Source of the DNA: Ochotona curzoniae
Taxonomy: Eukaryota; Chordata; Mammalia; Lagomorpha; Ochotonidae
DNA length: 64,000 nucleotides
Direction: 5' to 3'
Assembly (NCBI RefSeq): GCF_017591425.1
Contig: NW_024466599.1
Span: 76,612,501-76,676,500, forward strand
Notes under the pieces: model-generated
What the model saw: the letters and a program-made list of their open reading frames with translations, nothing else
The model's database searches: none
Told to the model about the DNA's origin: nothing
Shown here: in pieces, positions 46,534-58,261 of the stretch
How positions within the stretch are numbered: position 1 is the first letter of the stretch
Layout of the letters: every line of letters starts with the position of its first letter
Made by a program: the position numbers and the translations under genes

Positions 46534-46864
46534 GGGCCCGACGCGGTGGCGCAAGTGGTTAAGGTCCTCGCCTTGCACGCCCGGGATCCCATATGGGTGC
46601 CGGTTCTAATCCCAGCAGCCCCACTTCCCTTCCAGCTCCCTGCTTGTGGCCTGGGAAAGCAGTCGAGGATGGCCCAAAGCTTTGGGACCCTGCACCCGCG
46701 TGGGAGACCTGGAAGAGGCTCCTGGCTTCGGATCGGCTTAGCATTGACCGTTGCGCTCACTTGGGGAGTGAATCATCGGACGGAAGATCCTCCTCTCTGT
46801 CTCTCCTCTCTGTATATCCGCCTTTCCAATAAAAAATAATAAAAATAAATCTTTAAAAAAAAAA
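46534..46864 (+). repeat. Young full-length CSINE (reference copy)
   Basis: The cleanest sense copy. It has the head gggcccgacgcggtggcgca (A box region), the B box ggttctaatcc near 46601, the tail 'ccgcctttccaataaa' and poly(A). An A-rich 'aaaaaaaacata' flanks both ends, consistent with a TSD. The head resembles tRNA-Gly (ctcgccttgcacgc against the tRNA anticodon arm). It is open in several frames on both strands, with no selective meaning. Confidence 0.95.
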
Positions 46865-47392
46865 CATAAATTTGTAACATACATCAAGATAATCAAAAGG
46901 TATTGAACTTTTCATTTTATAAGTATAAAGCCATTTAAGTATGCATAAATCATGGGAAAATATTTTAACTGTCACAGAAGAAAATCCCATGATACTAAAC
47001 CACAGAAGGAGATCAGTGAAAGATAATACGTTCTCTTGTGACATTCAACTGCGTTTAAAATGATCTGTGAGATGAGCTGATCAATAAAAGTGAAGTTGGG
47101 TGACTTATTTGCAAACTTTATACAAGAAATGAAGAAAAGAAATAGTAGAAAAATTGTTGAAAATGGCTCTTAGTAGATAAGGTGAAATAGAATTCATACA
47201 TAATAAAGTGTTAAAACAGTAATATTTTCTCTGCTAGATTAAAAAAGGCATAAGTATAAAAACATACTCACTTGATAAGTGTGAGAAAAGGTGTTAGTCT
47301 GAGATACCTCCAGGTGTGATGTGAATTGATACACACTGCAAAACAAAGTATCTTAATATGAAAAATTAATGTGCCCTTTTATTTGCTGTTTA
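46865..47392. other. Unique DNA
   Basis: No recognised feature. Confidence 0.45.

Positions 47393-47434
<42 letters not shown>
47393..47434. repeat. (TTA)n microsatellite, about 14 units
   Basis: A perfect trinucleotide run at the 3' edge of a minus-strand L1. It probably grew from the (AAT)-rich L1 tail. Confidence 0.95.
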
Positions 47435-47436
<2 letters not shown>

Positions 47437-48360
47437 GGCACAGTTTAATAGGCACTGGGAGCTTCCTTCCAAGTTCCCTCCTGTCGCCACTGTTCTTCCC
47501 TCCAGTCTTACAATGGGTGTCCTTCGTGAGTTTTCACAAGTTCACCGTGCTGCCTCTGAGGTGTCTCCCAGCAGTGCAGGGGATAATCAGCTGCTTTACT
47601 GTGAGTCCATCCTTGCACTGCATGCACGGGGACACACTTCCTTCTGTTTCCACCTATGAACATATTCATTTTTGCTATGCATCCATTATGCATCCCCTTA
47701 AGTACAGTCCGCCAGAGGGGGAAAAAAAGCAATGAACCTTCAACCCCATGAAGTTAACCAACATGTAACAAAAGTATCAATGTGATGCTACAGTGATGAA
47801 AAAGAGTGTCAGGTATCTTCATGTGTCCCATGTGGTACTACTGAAAGTACAGTAAGGACTAGAGCATCATTACCTATGTGCAGTAGCAATAACACTGATG
47901 AAAGGGACATTGACAATCTCAGGCGATTACAAGCAATCGGTCTCTTTTAGATGACTGATTAATGAATTACATCACAAGATCTTATTACAAAAGGTACAAA
48001 TAACCAGGGAATGCAATAAGGTACAATTCACAGGTAAAATCCTTAGATTTGCTATCATATTGTCTTATATTAGAACGCACATAAAATTTCTGATGTTTTG
48101 GTATTGGCTCATTTCCCTTAGCATAATAGTCTCCAATTCAGCCCATTTAGCCACAAACAATTGTTTTTCATTTTTTAATAGCTGAGTAGTATTCCGCAGA
48201 GTACATGAACCATAGCTTCTTTACCCAGTCCTCTGTTAGTGGGCATTTAGGTTGCTTCCATGGTTTTGTGATTATTAATTGTGCTGTGATGAACATAGGG
48301 TGGTGTTGCTTTCTCATATATCAGGTCTGCTGGATCCATTCTCAGAACTAGAATTTATTC
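47435..48360 (-). mobile_element. L1 3' end (3'UTR plus ORF2 C-terminus)
   Basis: Antisense 3'UTR ('atggcacagtttaataggca' matches the L1 3' end near 11810) is followed by antisense ORF2 C-terminus: 'gctgagtagtattccgcaga' at 48182, 'ggcatttaggttgcttcca'. It ends near 48360, where a second L1 C-terminus starts. Confidence 0.7.
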
Positions 48361-49530
48361 AAAATTTCCTGAGAGCAAATGCTTGAATTTCATTCTCTCT
48401 AATGGATGAGTAGTATTCCATACAGTGGATGTACCATGGTTTCTTTATCCAGTCCTCTTTCAATGCACATCTAGGTTATTTCCATGCATTTACTATTGTT
48501 GATTGAGCTGCAAAGGCAGAGGCTTGCAAAGTCTTTTCTTCTGTGTTGGAGTTACTTCTTGGACATATTCCCATGCAGAGTGGGATTTCTGGATTATTTC
48601 AATTGCTTGAGCACTCTCTATTTCAATCTCCACAGTGTCCACACAAGTCCACAATCTTACCAGCAGTGGGGTAGTATACCTTTTCCCCATGTCTTCAACA
48701 GCAGGCGTTTTTAGTAGAATTCTTCATGTAGGCAGTTCTCACCAGTGTTCAGTGAGGCCTCAGTGCTGCTTTTCTTTGTATTTCCCTTATTGCTAGGGAG
48801 ACTGGGCATTTTTTCTATGTCTGTCAACCATCTCAATTTGTTCCTCCAAAAAATGTCTGCTCATTTCCTTCACCCATTTCCTAACTGGTCCATTGATATG
48901 TTTCTGGAGCTAATAGAAATCTGGAATATTAATCCCCTATCAGTTGTGTTGTGTGCAAAGGTTTTCTCCCATTCTGTAAGTAGTACTTTCTCTTTGGTGA
49001 CCACTTCCTTTTCGGTACATAAGCTTAGTTTGATGTAGTCCTACTTGTTTATTTTGGCTTTGACTGTCTGTGCATTTGATGATGTTTCTAGGAAGTCTTT
49101 ACCTATCCGTATATCCTGCAGAATGCTTCCTACATTTTCCTCTAGAGGTTTGATGGTTTCTGGGTGTAGATTTAGGCCCTTTATTCATTTAGATTTTATC
49201 TTTGAAAGCAATGAAAAGCAGGAACATTATTTCATTGTTTTGCATGCACCTTTTCCATTGTTCCAGCAACATCTGTTGTAGACATCAACTTTCCCTGGGA
49301 TGTTTTCTGTTCTCTTGTTGAAGATTAGTTGGCTGTACACATGTGGGCGCTGTTCTGGGATTTCTATTCTGTTCCGTTGATCTTCCTTTATGTTTCTTTA
49401 CTGATACATGGTATTTTGACTGCTGTGAACTATGTCTTAAGATCTGCACCTGTAATTGCTCTGGCTTGATTCTCATTCTTCAAGATAACTTTGGCTATTC
49501 ATGGTCTTTTCTCTTTCCAGATGACTTTTT

Positions 49531-49855
49531 TTTTTTAAAGATTTATTTTTTATTTTCTTTATTGGAAAGGCGGATATACAGACAGGAGAAACAGAGAGGA
49601 AGATCTTCTGTCTGATGATTCACTCCCCAAGTGAGCGCTACGGCCGATGCTATGCTGATCCGAAGCCAGGAGCCTCTTCCAGGTCTCCCACGCGGGTGCA
49701 GGGTCCCAAAGCTTTGGGCCATCCTCGACTGCTTTCCCAGGCCACAAGCAGGAAGCTGGATGGGAAGTGGGGCTGCCGGGATTAGAACTGGCGCCCATAT
49801 GGGATCCCGGGCGTGCAAGGTGAGGGCCTTAACCACTGCGCCATTGCACCAGGCC
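49531..49855 (-). repeat. Young CSINE in L1 with a perfect 14-bp TSD
   Basis: Near consensus. The target ccagatgacttttt is at 49517-49530 and 49856-49869. Confidence 0.95.
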
Positions 49856-50359
49856 CCAGATGACTTTTTGATTCATTATTTCCAGCACTATTAAGAATGC
49901 TATTGGGATTTTGATTAAATGGGCATCTTGATAGTATTGACTCAATGAATATAAGAACATATATATGTTATAAGAACATGGTATATCTGTTTTTAAAGTC
50001 TTCTTCTCTTTCTTTTTTTTTTCATGTTTTATAATTTTCCTCATAAAGGACTCCCAGGTATTCGGTTAGTTTAATTCCAAGTTATTTAAGTCTCTTCTTT
50101 GATGTTTTAAAGGTGATTGAACTGACTAGTTCTTTTTCAGCCCTGGACTTGTTTGTGTATACTTGAGCCATTGATTAATGTTCCTTTATTTTGTATCGTT
50201 CCACCTCACCAAACTGTGTTATAAATAATAGCAGCCTCCTTATTGAGTCTTTTTGTTCTCCTATGTATAGAATCATGTCATTATTGAACAGAGACAATCT
50301 GACCTCCTCTTTTCCAATTTGAATTCCTGTAACTTCTCTTACTTGCCTAAGAGCTGGGG

Positions 50360-51001
50360 TGCCGGAGTCCAGCTCCAGCTGAGTTCAGAACTCGCGAAGG
50401 GTGCGTGGATGAGGCGCAAAGAAAGAGACGGACCACTAGGACTTCATGATCATAATGGACAATGCACAAAAACTGTCCGCTTTATTTATACAAAATCAGT
50501 CAAATTCTGGCTCAGACTTTTTACGCCATTAACAAATGGATATTTCTAAGGATAATTCTGCCTTTAGTTTTACTTAGAAACAATAGAAGTTCCTGCTAGG
50601 ATTCTTATCCTATAACTCAATCTTGTATCACAAAGAAAAGGAGAACTTAAAGGTCAAGGAAAGAATGAAAGCCTAAATACAGGTCCCTTGATTAGCATAG
50701 GTTTAATGGGGACAGTTAAGATAATAGGAATGACAAAAGGCCCCATTTGCAAGACATTGACCTCCAAGTTCAGGCTGAGCAAAAGGTTAACCTCGCAGTA
50801 GCAAATGTCAGGATGGATTAGAATTCTTCCGCAGGGCGGTCCAGTGTCCATGCAAAAGAAGATGGAGTTGCATTCAGGTGGTTGTAGAGACATCCGCTGG
50901 ATGGGCCCTGCTGATCAGCGGGAAGTTCCTCGCGGCCCTGCCTGCAATGGAACACTCTTCACCCCCTCATGTTCCCCACATCTACTGCACGGACCCCAAC
51001 A
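50360..51001 (-). mobile_element. Solo ERV LTR (ERV2/K-like) in L1
   Basis: The block is bounded by ctgggg at 50354-50359 and 51002-51007, a perfect 6-bp TSD as made by class II retroviral integrases. On the minus strand it begins TGTTGGGGTCCGTGC and ends GGAGCTGGACTCCGGCA, that is TG...CA with imperfect terminal inverted repeats. AATAAA lies at 50486-50481 on that strand. It is 642 bp with no internal viral genes, so it is a solo LTR left by recombination. It is younger than the L1 it split. The family name cannot be given from sight. Confidence 0.85.
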
Positions 51002-51575
51002 CTGGGGCTTTCCATACTGGAAGCTTCCAGTACAACGCTGAATGACAGCAGTGATAATGGATATCCTTGTCTCATTCCAGATCTTAGTGGTAAAGCTTCC
51101 AGTCTTTCTCCATTTATTGTGATCCTGGCATTGGTTTTTTCATTGATTGCTTTGATTGTATTGTAGAATGTTCCTTCTATGTCTATGCCTATCTTGTTTA
51201 GTATTTTAGCATGATGTGCTGTTGGATTTTTACCAAATGCACTTTTTGCACTTAATTGGATGATCGTAGGGTTTTTATTCAATTTGTTAACATTGTGTGT
51301 CACATTTATTGATTTGCATATGTCAAACCATCACTTCATGGAAGGGATGAATCCCAGCTTGACCAAGTGAATAATCTGATGAATTGTTGGATTCTGTTGG
51401 CTAGTAGTTCGTTGAGGATATTTTCATCTATGTTCATCAGGGATACTGGTCTATAGTTTGCTTTCACTGTTTTGTGTCTGCCTGGCATTAGTATATTACG
51501 GTGATGTTGAGTTTGTTGGTTTCACAGGAAGTGTTTGGAAGGAATTATCTCCTTTTCTATGGTAACTCTCAGGAG

Positions 51576-51945
51576 GTTGGGGTGTGAAACGTCTAGGTGT
51601 GGAGTGTATTCCATTTTCATTTCCTAGGTCCCTTCCTCAACTGGTTAACACCACAGTGGTGTCCCTGTCTTGATCTAGAGATGCTCTGTCAGCAGTCTGT
51701 GAAATCTCATTCCATTTTGCCTCCCTTCACAAATATTGGAGCCATTGCTTTGTCCTAGGGGTTTTTGCCATATGCTACTTCTTTGGAAGACTGCCACGAG
51801 GGTCCAGCTGCTCCAGCTCCTTTTGTGTTGACTTGAAGTCCAGTAGCTTTTTGTCTGTGCTTTGGGGTGCCTTCCTGTAGCGTGTTTATGCTCACCTTCC
51901 TGTTAAGCTACAAGCTGCAACCTCGGATACTTTCAACTGTCGTAT
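51576..51945. other. Unassigned GC-richer insert between L1 pieces
   Basis: It lies between antisense L1 RT-side sequence and a small antisense L1 piece from elsewhere in ORF2, and does not read as L1 ORF2. On the minus strand one short stretch could encode KLLDFKSTQKELEQLDPRG, a coiled-coil-like run, before a stop. It may be an L1 5'UTR of an unrecognised lineage or a pseudogene fragment. Confidence 0.35.
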
Positions 51946-52030
51946 AGTAGAACTTGAGGTCAGGAATTGTGATTCTTCCAGTTTGGAACACAAAAATGGT
52001 TCTAATAGTCACTTGAGTTTAAATTCATAT
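51946..52030 (-). repeat. Small L1 ORF2 fragment
   Basis: 'gaacttgaggtcaggaattg', then 'attcttccagtttggaaca', matches antisense L1 ORF2. This segment is out of order relative to the L1 on its left, so it is a separate or rearranged piece. Confidence 0.55.
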
Positions 52031-53747
52031 TTACCTTTGTTGCTAATTAGGTCAATAACCCCAGGAGGTCACACAGCATTTATATATTCATAGCCATATC
52101 TCTGAGGATTCTGAATGCTGCCAACGAAGTACCTGTTATAATGAGTATTTTTTGAAAAAAAAAAAAAAACAACAGAAAATCACACAAGGGGATTATGTGA
52201 TTCATTTGGAAAAAAGATAGAAATTTGAGACCAAGATTGGATGAAATTCTAGTGCGATCATGGAAAAGAGAATTATTCTCACAAAGGGCAATTTATCTGT
52301 AGCCCATAATGCATTATAAACTAAGATTTACAATGCAACCATTCTGAAATACCAGGATTTTCATAATCTTAGAGAAATTTTAAATTTAAGGCTTAACTCT
52401 GCTACCTGTTACGGGATGGCTTTTGCGTGATTTTGAATCATAGGTGTCACTGCAGGTGAAAATAAATAAAGCTAAGCAAGGAATGATAAGACCAACATTA
52501 TCAATACTTGAGGTACAAAGAAAGAAATCTACTCTTTGTGGTGAGGGAGACAATGGTCACAAAGTAACCAGAGAAATGACAGTTATCTGGAACCTGGGAG
52601 CATAGTTGGTCCTCTCCTACTCCAGAGTGCTTAAACAATCCTCAGGTCCAGTTTGTAAGACTTGGGCAAGGAGCCTATGTGGACCACCCTTTAGTTTGCT
52701 CTCTTACACCTGTCCTCTTGGGAGAGAGATCCCCAGAGGGGAGAAGTCCTTGTGTTACACTGAAATGCAAGTTGGGCCAGTCAGTGTCCTGGGCTGGTGT
52801 ATCTTCCTGGGATGAAGACGAATGAGGCAGCAAATGGCATAGGGTTCAGTTGTCCTTTGGTAGGATTTGTTCTAAATTTGGTGGGTACTGTGAATGTCAA
52901 ATATCTTACATAAAGCAGTGTAGGATTTGTTTGCTGTCCATACCGATTCTATTACATACTCTAAGCCATCTCTTCATTACTTACAATACTAATTGCAGTG
53001 TAAACGATGTGCAAATATTTGTTATATTATGCTATTCAGAGAATAAGAAATAAAAAGCTTTTACATGTTTAGTGGAGAAATATTTTTTATAAATATATTT
53101 GATTTACAGTTGGTTGCCCTCACGCACATGGAATCAACGGATGTGGGCAGTTGATTATACTCACATCCCTGATAGCTGAGCTTGGCCTGGTGAGTTTTTG
53201 GTTTTTGTGGCTTTGTCTTTCGTTCTTTCTGAGCCCATGCTCTGTACTGATGTCCTTTGAGGATTTCTCTGCTTTCTTGTATGACAAATGTAGCCCTGGA
53301 GGGATCCGCCTGACACATCTGCCGAGCTCTCTCCGAGCACTGCAGTATTCTGATGTGCAGCAGTTCTATCTGTTCCTTTCATTATCCATCCTACCAGGAG
53401 ATGCTGCTTTTGCTGGTGGGCAACAACCTATAACATAAGGAACTCTGGAATAGATGGTACAAGTTGAGCACAGCTGTACATGCTAAGTAAGTATCAAGGC
53501 TTCTGCAAGAGTCTCTGGTGTGGCTGGGACCCAGATGGAATTGAAATCCTTTGGTTTTTCTTTCTTTTGCCTTATTTTTTTGTTAAGATGACTGAACCTT
53601 GCGGAAGAAATTTCAAAATTTTTAATGGCTATTATATTAGTTCAATTAAAACAAGTGTTCATTTCCAATGCAAATGAGTTTATATAGCAGAATAATCTTC
53701 AATTCTGTCTGTTTTTGTTATAACCTAAACCATTACCTATCAAGTTA
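52031..53747. other. Unique DNA
   Basis: Small frames at 52606-52815 and 53151-53438 have no recognised domain. An A run is present at 52156-52169. No gene called. Confidence 0.4.
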
Positions 53748-54447
53748 AAAATGATATTTTATTTTAAAAGATTTATTTATTTTTATTGCAAAGTCAGATA
53801 TATGCAGAGAGGAGGAGAGACAGGAGAGATATATCTTCCATCCAATGATTCACTCCCCAAGTGTCCACCATGGCCAGGAGCTGTGCAAATCAGGAGCCAG
53901 GAACCAGGAGCTCTTCCGGGTGCAGGGTCCCAAGGCTTTGGGGTGTCCTCGACTGCTTTCCCAGGCCACAAGCAGGGAGCTATGGAAAGCGAGAGCACTG
54001 GGATTGGAACTGGCACCCATATGGGATCCCAGTGCCTTCAAGGAAGGCTAGGACTTTAGCTGCTAGACCACGACACTGGGCACACAAAATGATACTTTTT
54101 TTAAAAAAAGAAGAATCATTTTTATTATTTTTTTATTGGAAAGGCAGATATACAGACAGGAGAGACAGAGAGGAAGATCTTCCGTCCGATGATTCACTCC
54201 CCAAGTGAGCCCAATGGCCAATACTATGCCAATCCGAAGCCAGGAGTATCTTCCGGGTCTCCCACGGAGGGTGCAGGGTCCCAAAGCTTTGGGCCATCCT
54301 CGACTGCTTTCCCAGGCCACAAGCAGGAAGCTGGATGGGAAGTGGGGCTGTCGGGATTAGAACTGGCGCCCATATGGGATCCCGGGCGTGCAAGGCTAGG
54401 ACCTTAACCACTGCGCCACCATGCCGGGCACCCAAAATGATACTTTT
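53748..54447 (-). repeat. Tandem pair of CSINEs at one target, three TSD copies
   Basis: SINE 1 (53761-54085) and SINE 2 (54100-54433) are both minus strand. The target occurs as aaaatgatatttt (53748-53760), aaaatgatactttt (54086-54099) and aaaatgatactttt (54434-54447). The last two are identical, and SINE 2 is closer to consensus, so SINE 1 came first and SINE 2 later used the duplicated target. Confidence 0.95.
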
Positions 54448-55394
54448 GAGACTTGGTGTTTGAGAGGATCTTTATGTCAGATTTTAGTGTGAGAAAATTC
54501 TATCATGTCATCAGTTTCCTCAACACAAAAACAATGAAACACTGCCTTTATGGAAAATTCACAAATAGGGGATTTCAAGCATTTGTCTTTCAAGAGTGGC
54601 AATAATCCACTTTTCTTTTTGAACAATCCTACAAGACTTGGGGCTTTCTGTTAAAGTCTTTCATAATCCTACAATGTAATTGACATGTTTTAATACTTAA
54701 AACATTAAAGAGATTAAGAAAAACAGAAAGACAATTTTTTTTTTCTTTTCTCTGTATTGAGCACATTAAATTATTTGGAAACAGCTTAAGAAAAAAAAAA
54801 TAGCTGGGATAGGCTGTGCCGACCACAGTTAAATATCTTTGCCATGATACAATTTTCAACAATGGGATCGTTTAAATATTTGTCAGATTACCAAAGCTCC
54901 AAGTTGAATTTAGTAAAAAATCTGAAGCTATAACCCTGTGGATAAGATCAGGTTCCTAGAAACATTTTTACTCCTTTTAGGAATATGGGAAAATTAAAGT
55001 AAAGCATAAAGATAACAATGCAAGAATTCAGGTACACTTTTTACATCTAGTTTCTAATTGCAAGTCACAGATAAATTCTGCAAATTCAAGTGCATTTCAA
55101 GTCTAGTTGGTTTTCTATATCTAGAAAGAGAATAGAAATTTAGCATAATTTCATAAACTTGAAAGTAAGCGGAGATCAGAATCACTTCCTTGCTTTTTTG
55201 ATTTCCCTGCTTTATCTCTTTTCTCTTTTTCAAATTCATTTTCTTCTTTAGATTTTATTTGCATTCTGTTTTAATTAGAGAATTTTACTCAAATTCATAA
55301 ATGAGGTTTCTTTTCTCTTATTTCAAGATAATTTTGTTTCAAAGTGTTTTGTAGTGGAAACCCTCAGCGATAGCATCTATATAAACGGAATCTT
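54448..55394. other. Unique AT-rich DNA
   Basis: No recognised feature. Confidence 0.45.
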
Positions 55395-55800
55395 TGTACG
55401 TGGGTGATCCTCCCAGACCCCTGCCCTGCTGCCTGGAGGGCGAGGCCTAGGCCCAACCTTCCTGTGGCCTGGGACACAGCTTTCTGGCCTACACATGGAG
55501 TGTGACCTCCAACATGGCTACAAGGTCAAAGGGAGTACACATGGAGCATGAACCCTGACATAACAGGAAGATCTAGGAAAATAGACGTGTCATAAAGCCA
55601 ATGGCAGCATCTTGGATGGATGTGGGGTCTGCCGGAAGGCTCCCTCCTGCCCTCCCCTTCCTTACGCTTTAAAATTTGTAACCAGTACATAATAAACCAG
55701 ACATTCCTCGCCAGTTTGTCACCGGTGGTTCTTGCTGCCGAAGGTCACCGTCTGCCTCATCCTTGGTGACTCTGGGGCCTGTTTGCAGGGTTAAACTACA
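55395..55800 (+). repeat. LTR-like block, probably ERV1-type
   Basis: A sharply bounded GC-richer block in AT-rich flanks, with CCAAT-type sequence gccaatgg (55597-55604), a TATA-like tttaaaattt (55668-55677), AATAAA (55691-55696) and a GC-rich downstream part. This order fits U3-R-U5. TG at 55395 and CA at 55799-55800 could be its ends, but I found no convincing TSD, so limits and class are tentative. Confidence 0.5.
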
Positions 55801-55919
55801 GGACTTGTAAGTGACAAAGCACTATTTAATACTATAATCTGTAGTCAATGAAAATGGATAATATTTGAAAAACAAAAAGAGTGAAGTCATTTGACCCAAC
55901 CCCTGAAAACAGCTTGGAA

Positions 55920-56164
55920 TGCCTGCACCTCATTTTTCAGATCCTGGTGTCAGGTTATGCCAGCAGCCAGCGCGTAACAGATCTGATAGTTGGGAACTGT
56001 TGCCTATGTGCAAGTCCAGCTCCCAGCTACAGCCTGAGCTCACCTTAACTGTTGAAGGTATTTGGGAAATAAAGCACATCTTAGAACATCTCTCTCTCAC
56101 ACACACACTCTTTCCATCTCTCTTTCTGCCTACGTTTCTGCATTTCAATAGAAAGTAAATGAAT
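55920..56164 (+). repeat. Older CSINE, target of a younger one
   Basis: 'gcctgcacctcatttttcag', 'gtgcaagtccagctcccagc', 'tatttgggaaataaagcaca', a (CT)/(CA) run and 'gcatttcaatagaaagtaaa' show an older SINE. Confidence 0.75.
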
Positions 56165-56492
56165 AGGGCCCCGGCACGGTGGCACAGTGGTTAAGGTCCT
56201 CGCCTTGCACACCCGGGATCCCATTTGGGCGCCGGTTCTATCCCAGCAGCCCCGCTTCCCTTCCAGCTCCCTGCCTGTGGCCCGGGAAAGCAGTCGAGGA
56301 CCGCCCAAAGCTTTGGGACCCTGCACCCGCGTGGGAGACCCAGAAGAGTCTCCTGGCTTCAGATTGGCATAGTATTGGCCGTTGTGCTCACTTGGGGAGT
56401 GAATCATCGGATGGAAGATCTTCCTCTCTGTCTCTCCTGTCTGTATATCCGCCTTTCCAATAAAAAAATAATAAAAATAAATCTTTAAAAAA
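56165..56492 (+). repeat. Young CSINE inserted at the tail of an older SINE
   Basis: Near consensus from 'gggccccggcacggtggcac' to poly(A). The TSD is aaagtaaatgaat (56152-56164) and aaagtaagtgaat (56493-56505), one mismatch. The target was the older SINE's A-rich tail, a preferred type of site for the L1 endonuclease. Confidence 0.95.
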
Positions 56493-56505
56493 AAAGTAAG
56501 TGAAT

Positions 56506-57247
56506 GAAACTATCTTAAATATACATTGTTAAAGTCATGTTTTATTAGGTTTATACCATCCTAGCTTATAATGCTATGAAATATATATGTACACACAAAC
56601 ATATGCGTAAATTATAAGCATGTAGCCTGATCCTAAGTCACAAAATGAATGGATCAGTTAAATCAGAAATAAAGAATAAAGCCACAGCTCCAAAAAACCC
56701 CTTTGCCCTACCAGGACAGAACCTTAACTGTCTCCGGAGCTCAAACAAATCTCAGCTTTGCTTTATTTTGCCTGATTATGCAGCTCATACCCGTTACGCT
56801 CTAGGGTCCTGTGCTATTTATAACAATGGGGTACACACTGCCTTTTCCCCTGGCCTTCTTAATGCAGTGCTAGGCTTGTCGAAGATTCCTTCATGTTGAT
56901 GCTAGCAAAAACAGTTCCTTTATTTTGGTACTGCAGGATATAATACACTATAATTCATGTGTCTTTATCTCTGTTTTTAATATTTCTAATATCGACCTAT
57001 TGCCAACATCTCTACGCCTTGTTATTGGGCATATATCCAACAATGGATTTTTGGGATCAATGGAAGTATATCTTCATTTACTTGATTCCTTGATTTTGCC
57101 AGCATCTTCCCAACTTCACTGTTTCATAGTTCACACAGAAGATGACCATTATGTGGCTACTTTTTAAAAAAGCCCATTAAAAACTGAATTGACAGAATTT
57201 GATATTAGTGCAAACGTTTTCAACTACATACATACAATTTTCTATTT
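56506..57247. other. Unique DNA
   Basis: Open frames at 56645-56899 and 56925-57167 have no recognised domain. Confidence 0.4.
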
Positions 57248-57554
57248 TTAAAAAAGATTTTATTTATTTTGATTGGAGAGGAGGAGAGACAGAAAGGAAG
57301 ATCTTCCGTCTAAATGTTCTCTCCCCAAGAGGAGGCAATGGCTGAAGCTGAGCTGATCCAAAGCCAGGATCCAGGAGCCCCTTCTGGCTCTCCTACGTGG
57401 TTGCAGGTTCCCAAGACTTTTGGACATCCTCTACTGCTTTCCTGGGCTATAAGATGAGAAGATAGGGCCACTGGGATTAGAACTAGTGCCGATATGGAAT
57501 CCTGGCATATTCACGGCGAGGATTTTAGCCACTAGACTATCACACTGCGCCCGC
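57248..57554 (-). repeat. CSINE copy
   Basis: 'aaaaaagattttatttattt', 'gaggaggagagacagaaagg', 'catcctctactgctttcctg' and the head 'atcacactgcgcccgc'. Confidence 0.9.
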
Positions 57555-58261
57555 TCATGCTATTTTCATAATACCCATTTTCGATGGGACTCGAAGACAC
57601 CGTGGTATATGCAACGGTGACATTACTACATGTTATGACCAGCATCTGACATCAATGTTTTAAATACAGAGCATCTTCTGGATTTGAAAATATGCTATCT
57701 GAATAATTTCCATACGTTTATTTGCTCTTAGATGCTCCATTCCTTTTTAATTTCTTCTTCAAGATCTTGTCCATTAATTGTATAGCATTTGCTATTGAAT
57801 CTTGGTAGAATTGAATATGAAAGAGTAAATTACAACTCGAGGAAGGAAAAGCCAAAGACAAAAGAACAAAAGAGTTTAAAGGGAAATAAAATATGTAAAA
57901 GAACATTTTTCTTTGAGATTAGTACGCACATCCCCATCATGACACTTCACACTTGAACATCAGAGCCATGGGATTCTCTTATATGTCTTCTCACTTGTCA
58001 GTTATCGGGGAGCCTGTAATTTATCATGGTCAGTGTGTCTAGATCAGAATTCCCCAGTTCATCTATTAATATCTGGACAGTAGAAATGCTGACAGACATC
58101 TTCTATGAGTGGTGAGATGTTTTATTTCTTCTCACCATTGCCAACAGCATTTTTTGCTGTCTAAATTCCAATTGTAACAACCAGAAATAGCTCCATGATT
58201 TCCCAAGGAAGGAGACATATATCCATGCTTGAAGAACACTAGTACATAGTGGCTTCATTGA
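57555..58261. other. Unique DNA
   Basis: No recognised feature. Confidence 0.45.

Larger units (their letters stand above)
48361..51575 (-). mobile_element. Minus-strand L1 ORF2 hosting a SINE and a solo LTR
   Basis: Antisense ORF2 from the C-terminus ('gatgagtagtattccataca' at 48405) through 'ttctattctgttccgttgat' (49364), 'tggatatccttgtctcattc' (51058, the RT region) to 'gatactggtctatagtttgc' (51443). Frames such as 50959-51303 still show decayed RT sequence (KAINEKTNARITINGERLEALPLRSGMRQGYPLS). Removal of the SINE (49531-49855) and the LTR (50360-51001) restores collinearity. Not intact. Confidence 0.8.

Noticed and set aside
46534..46620. tRNA gene (Gly-like)
   Set aside because: A and B boxes are present, but the sequence is the head of a ~330-bp SINE and does not fold as a complete tRNA with an acceptor stem and 3' end.
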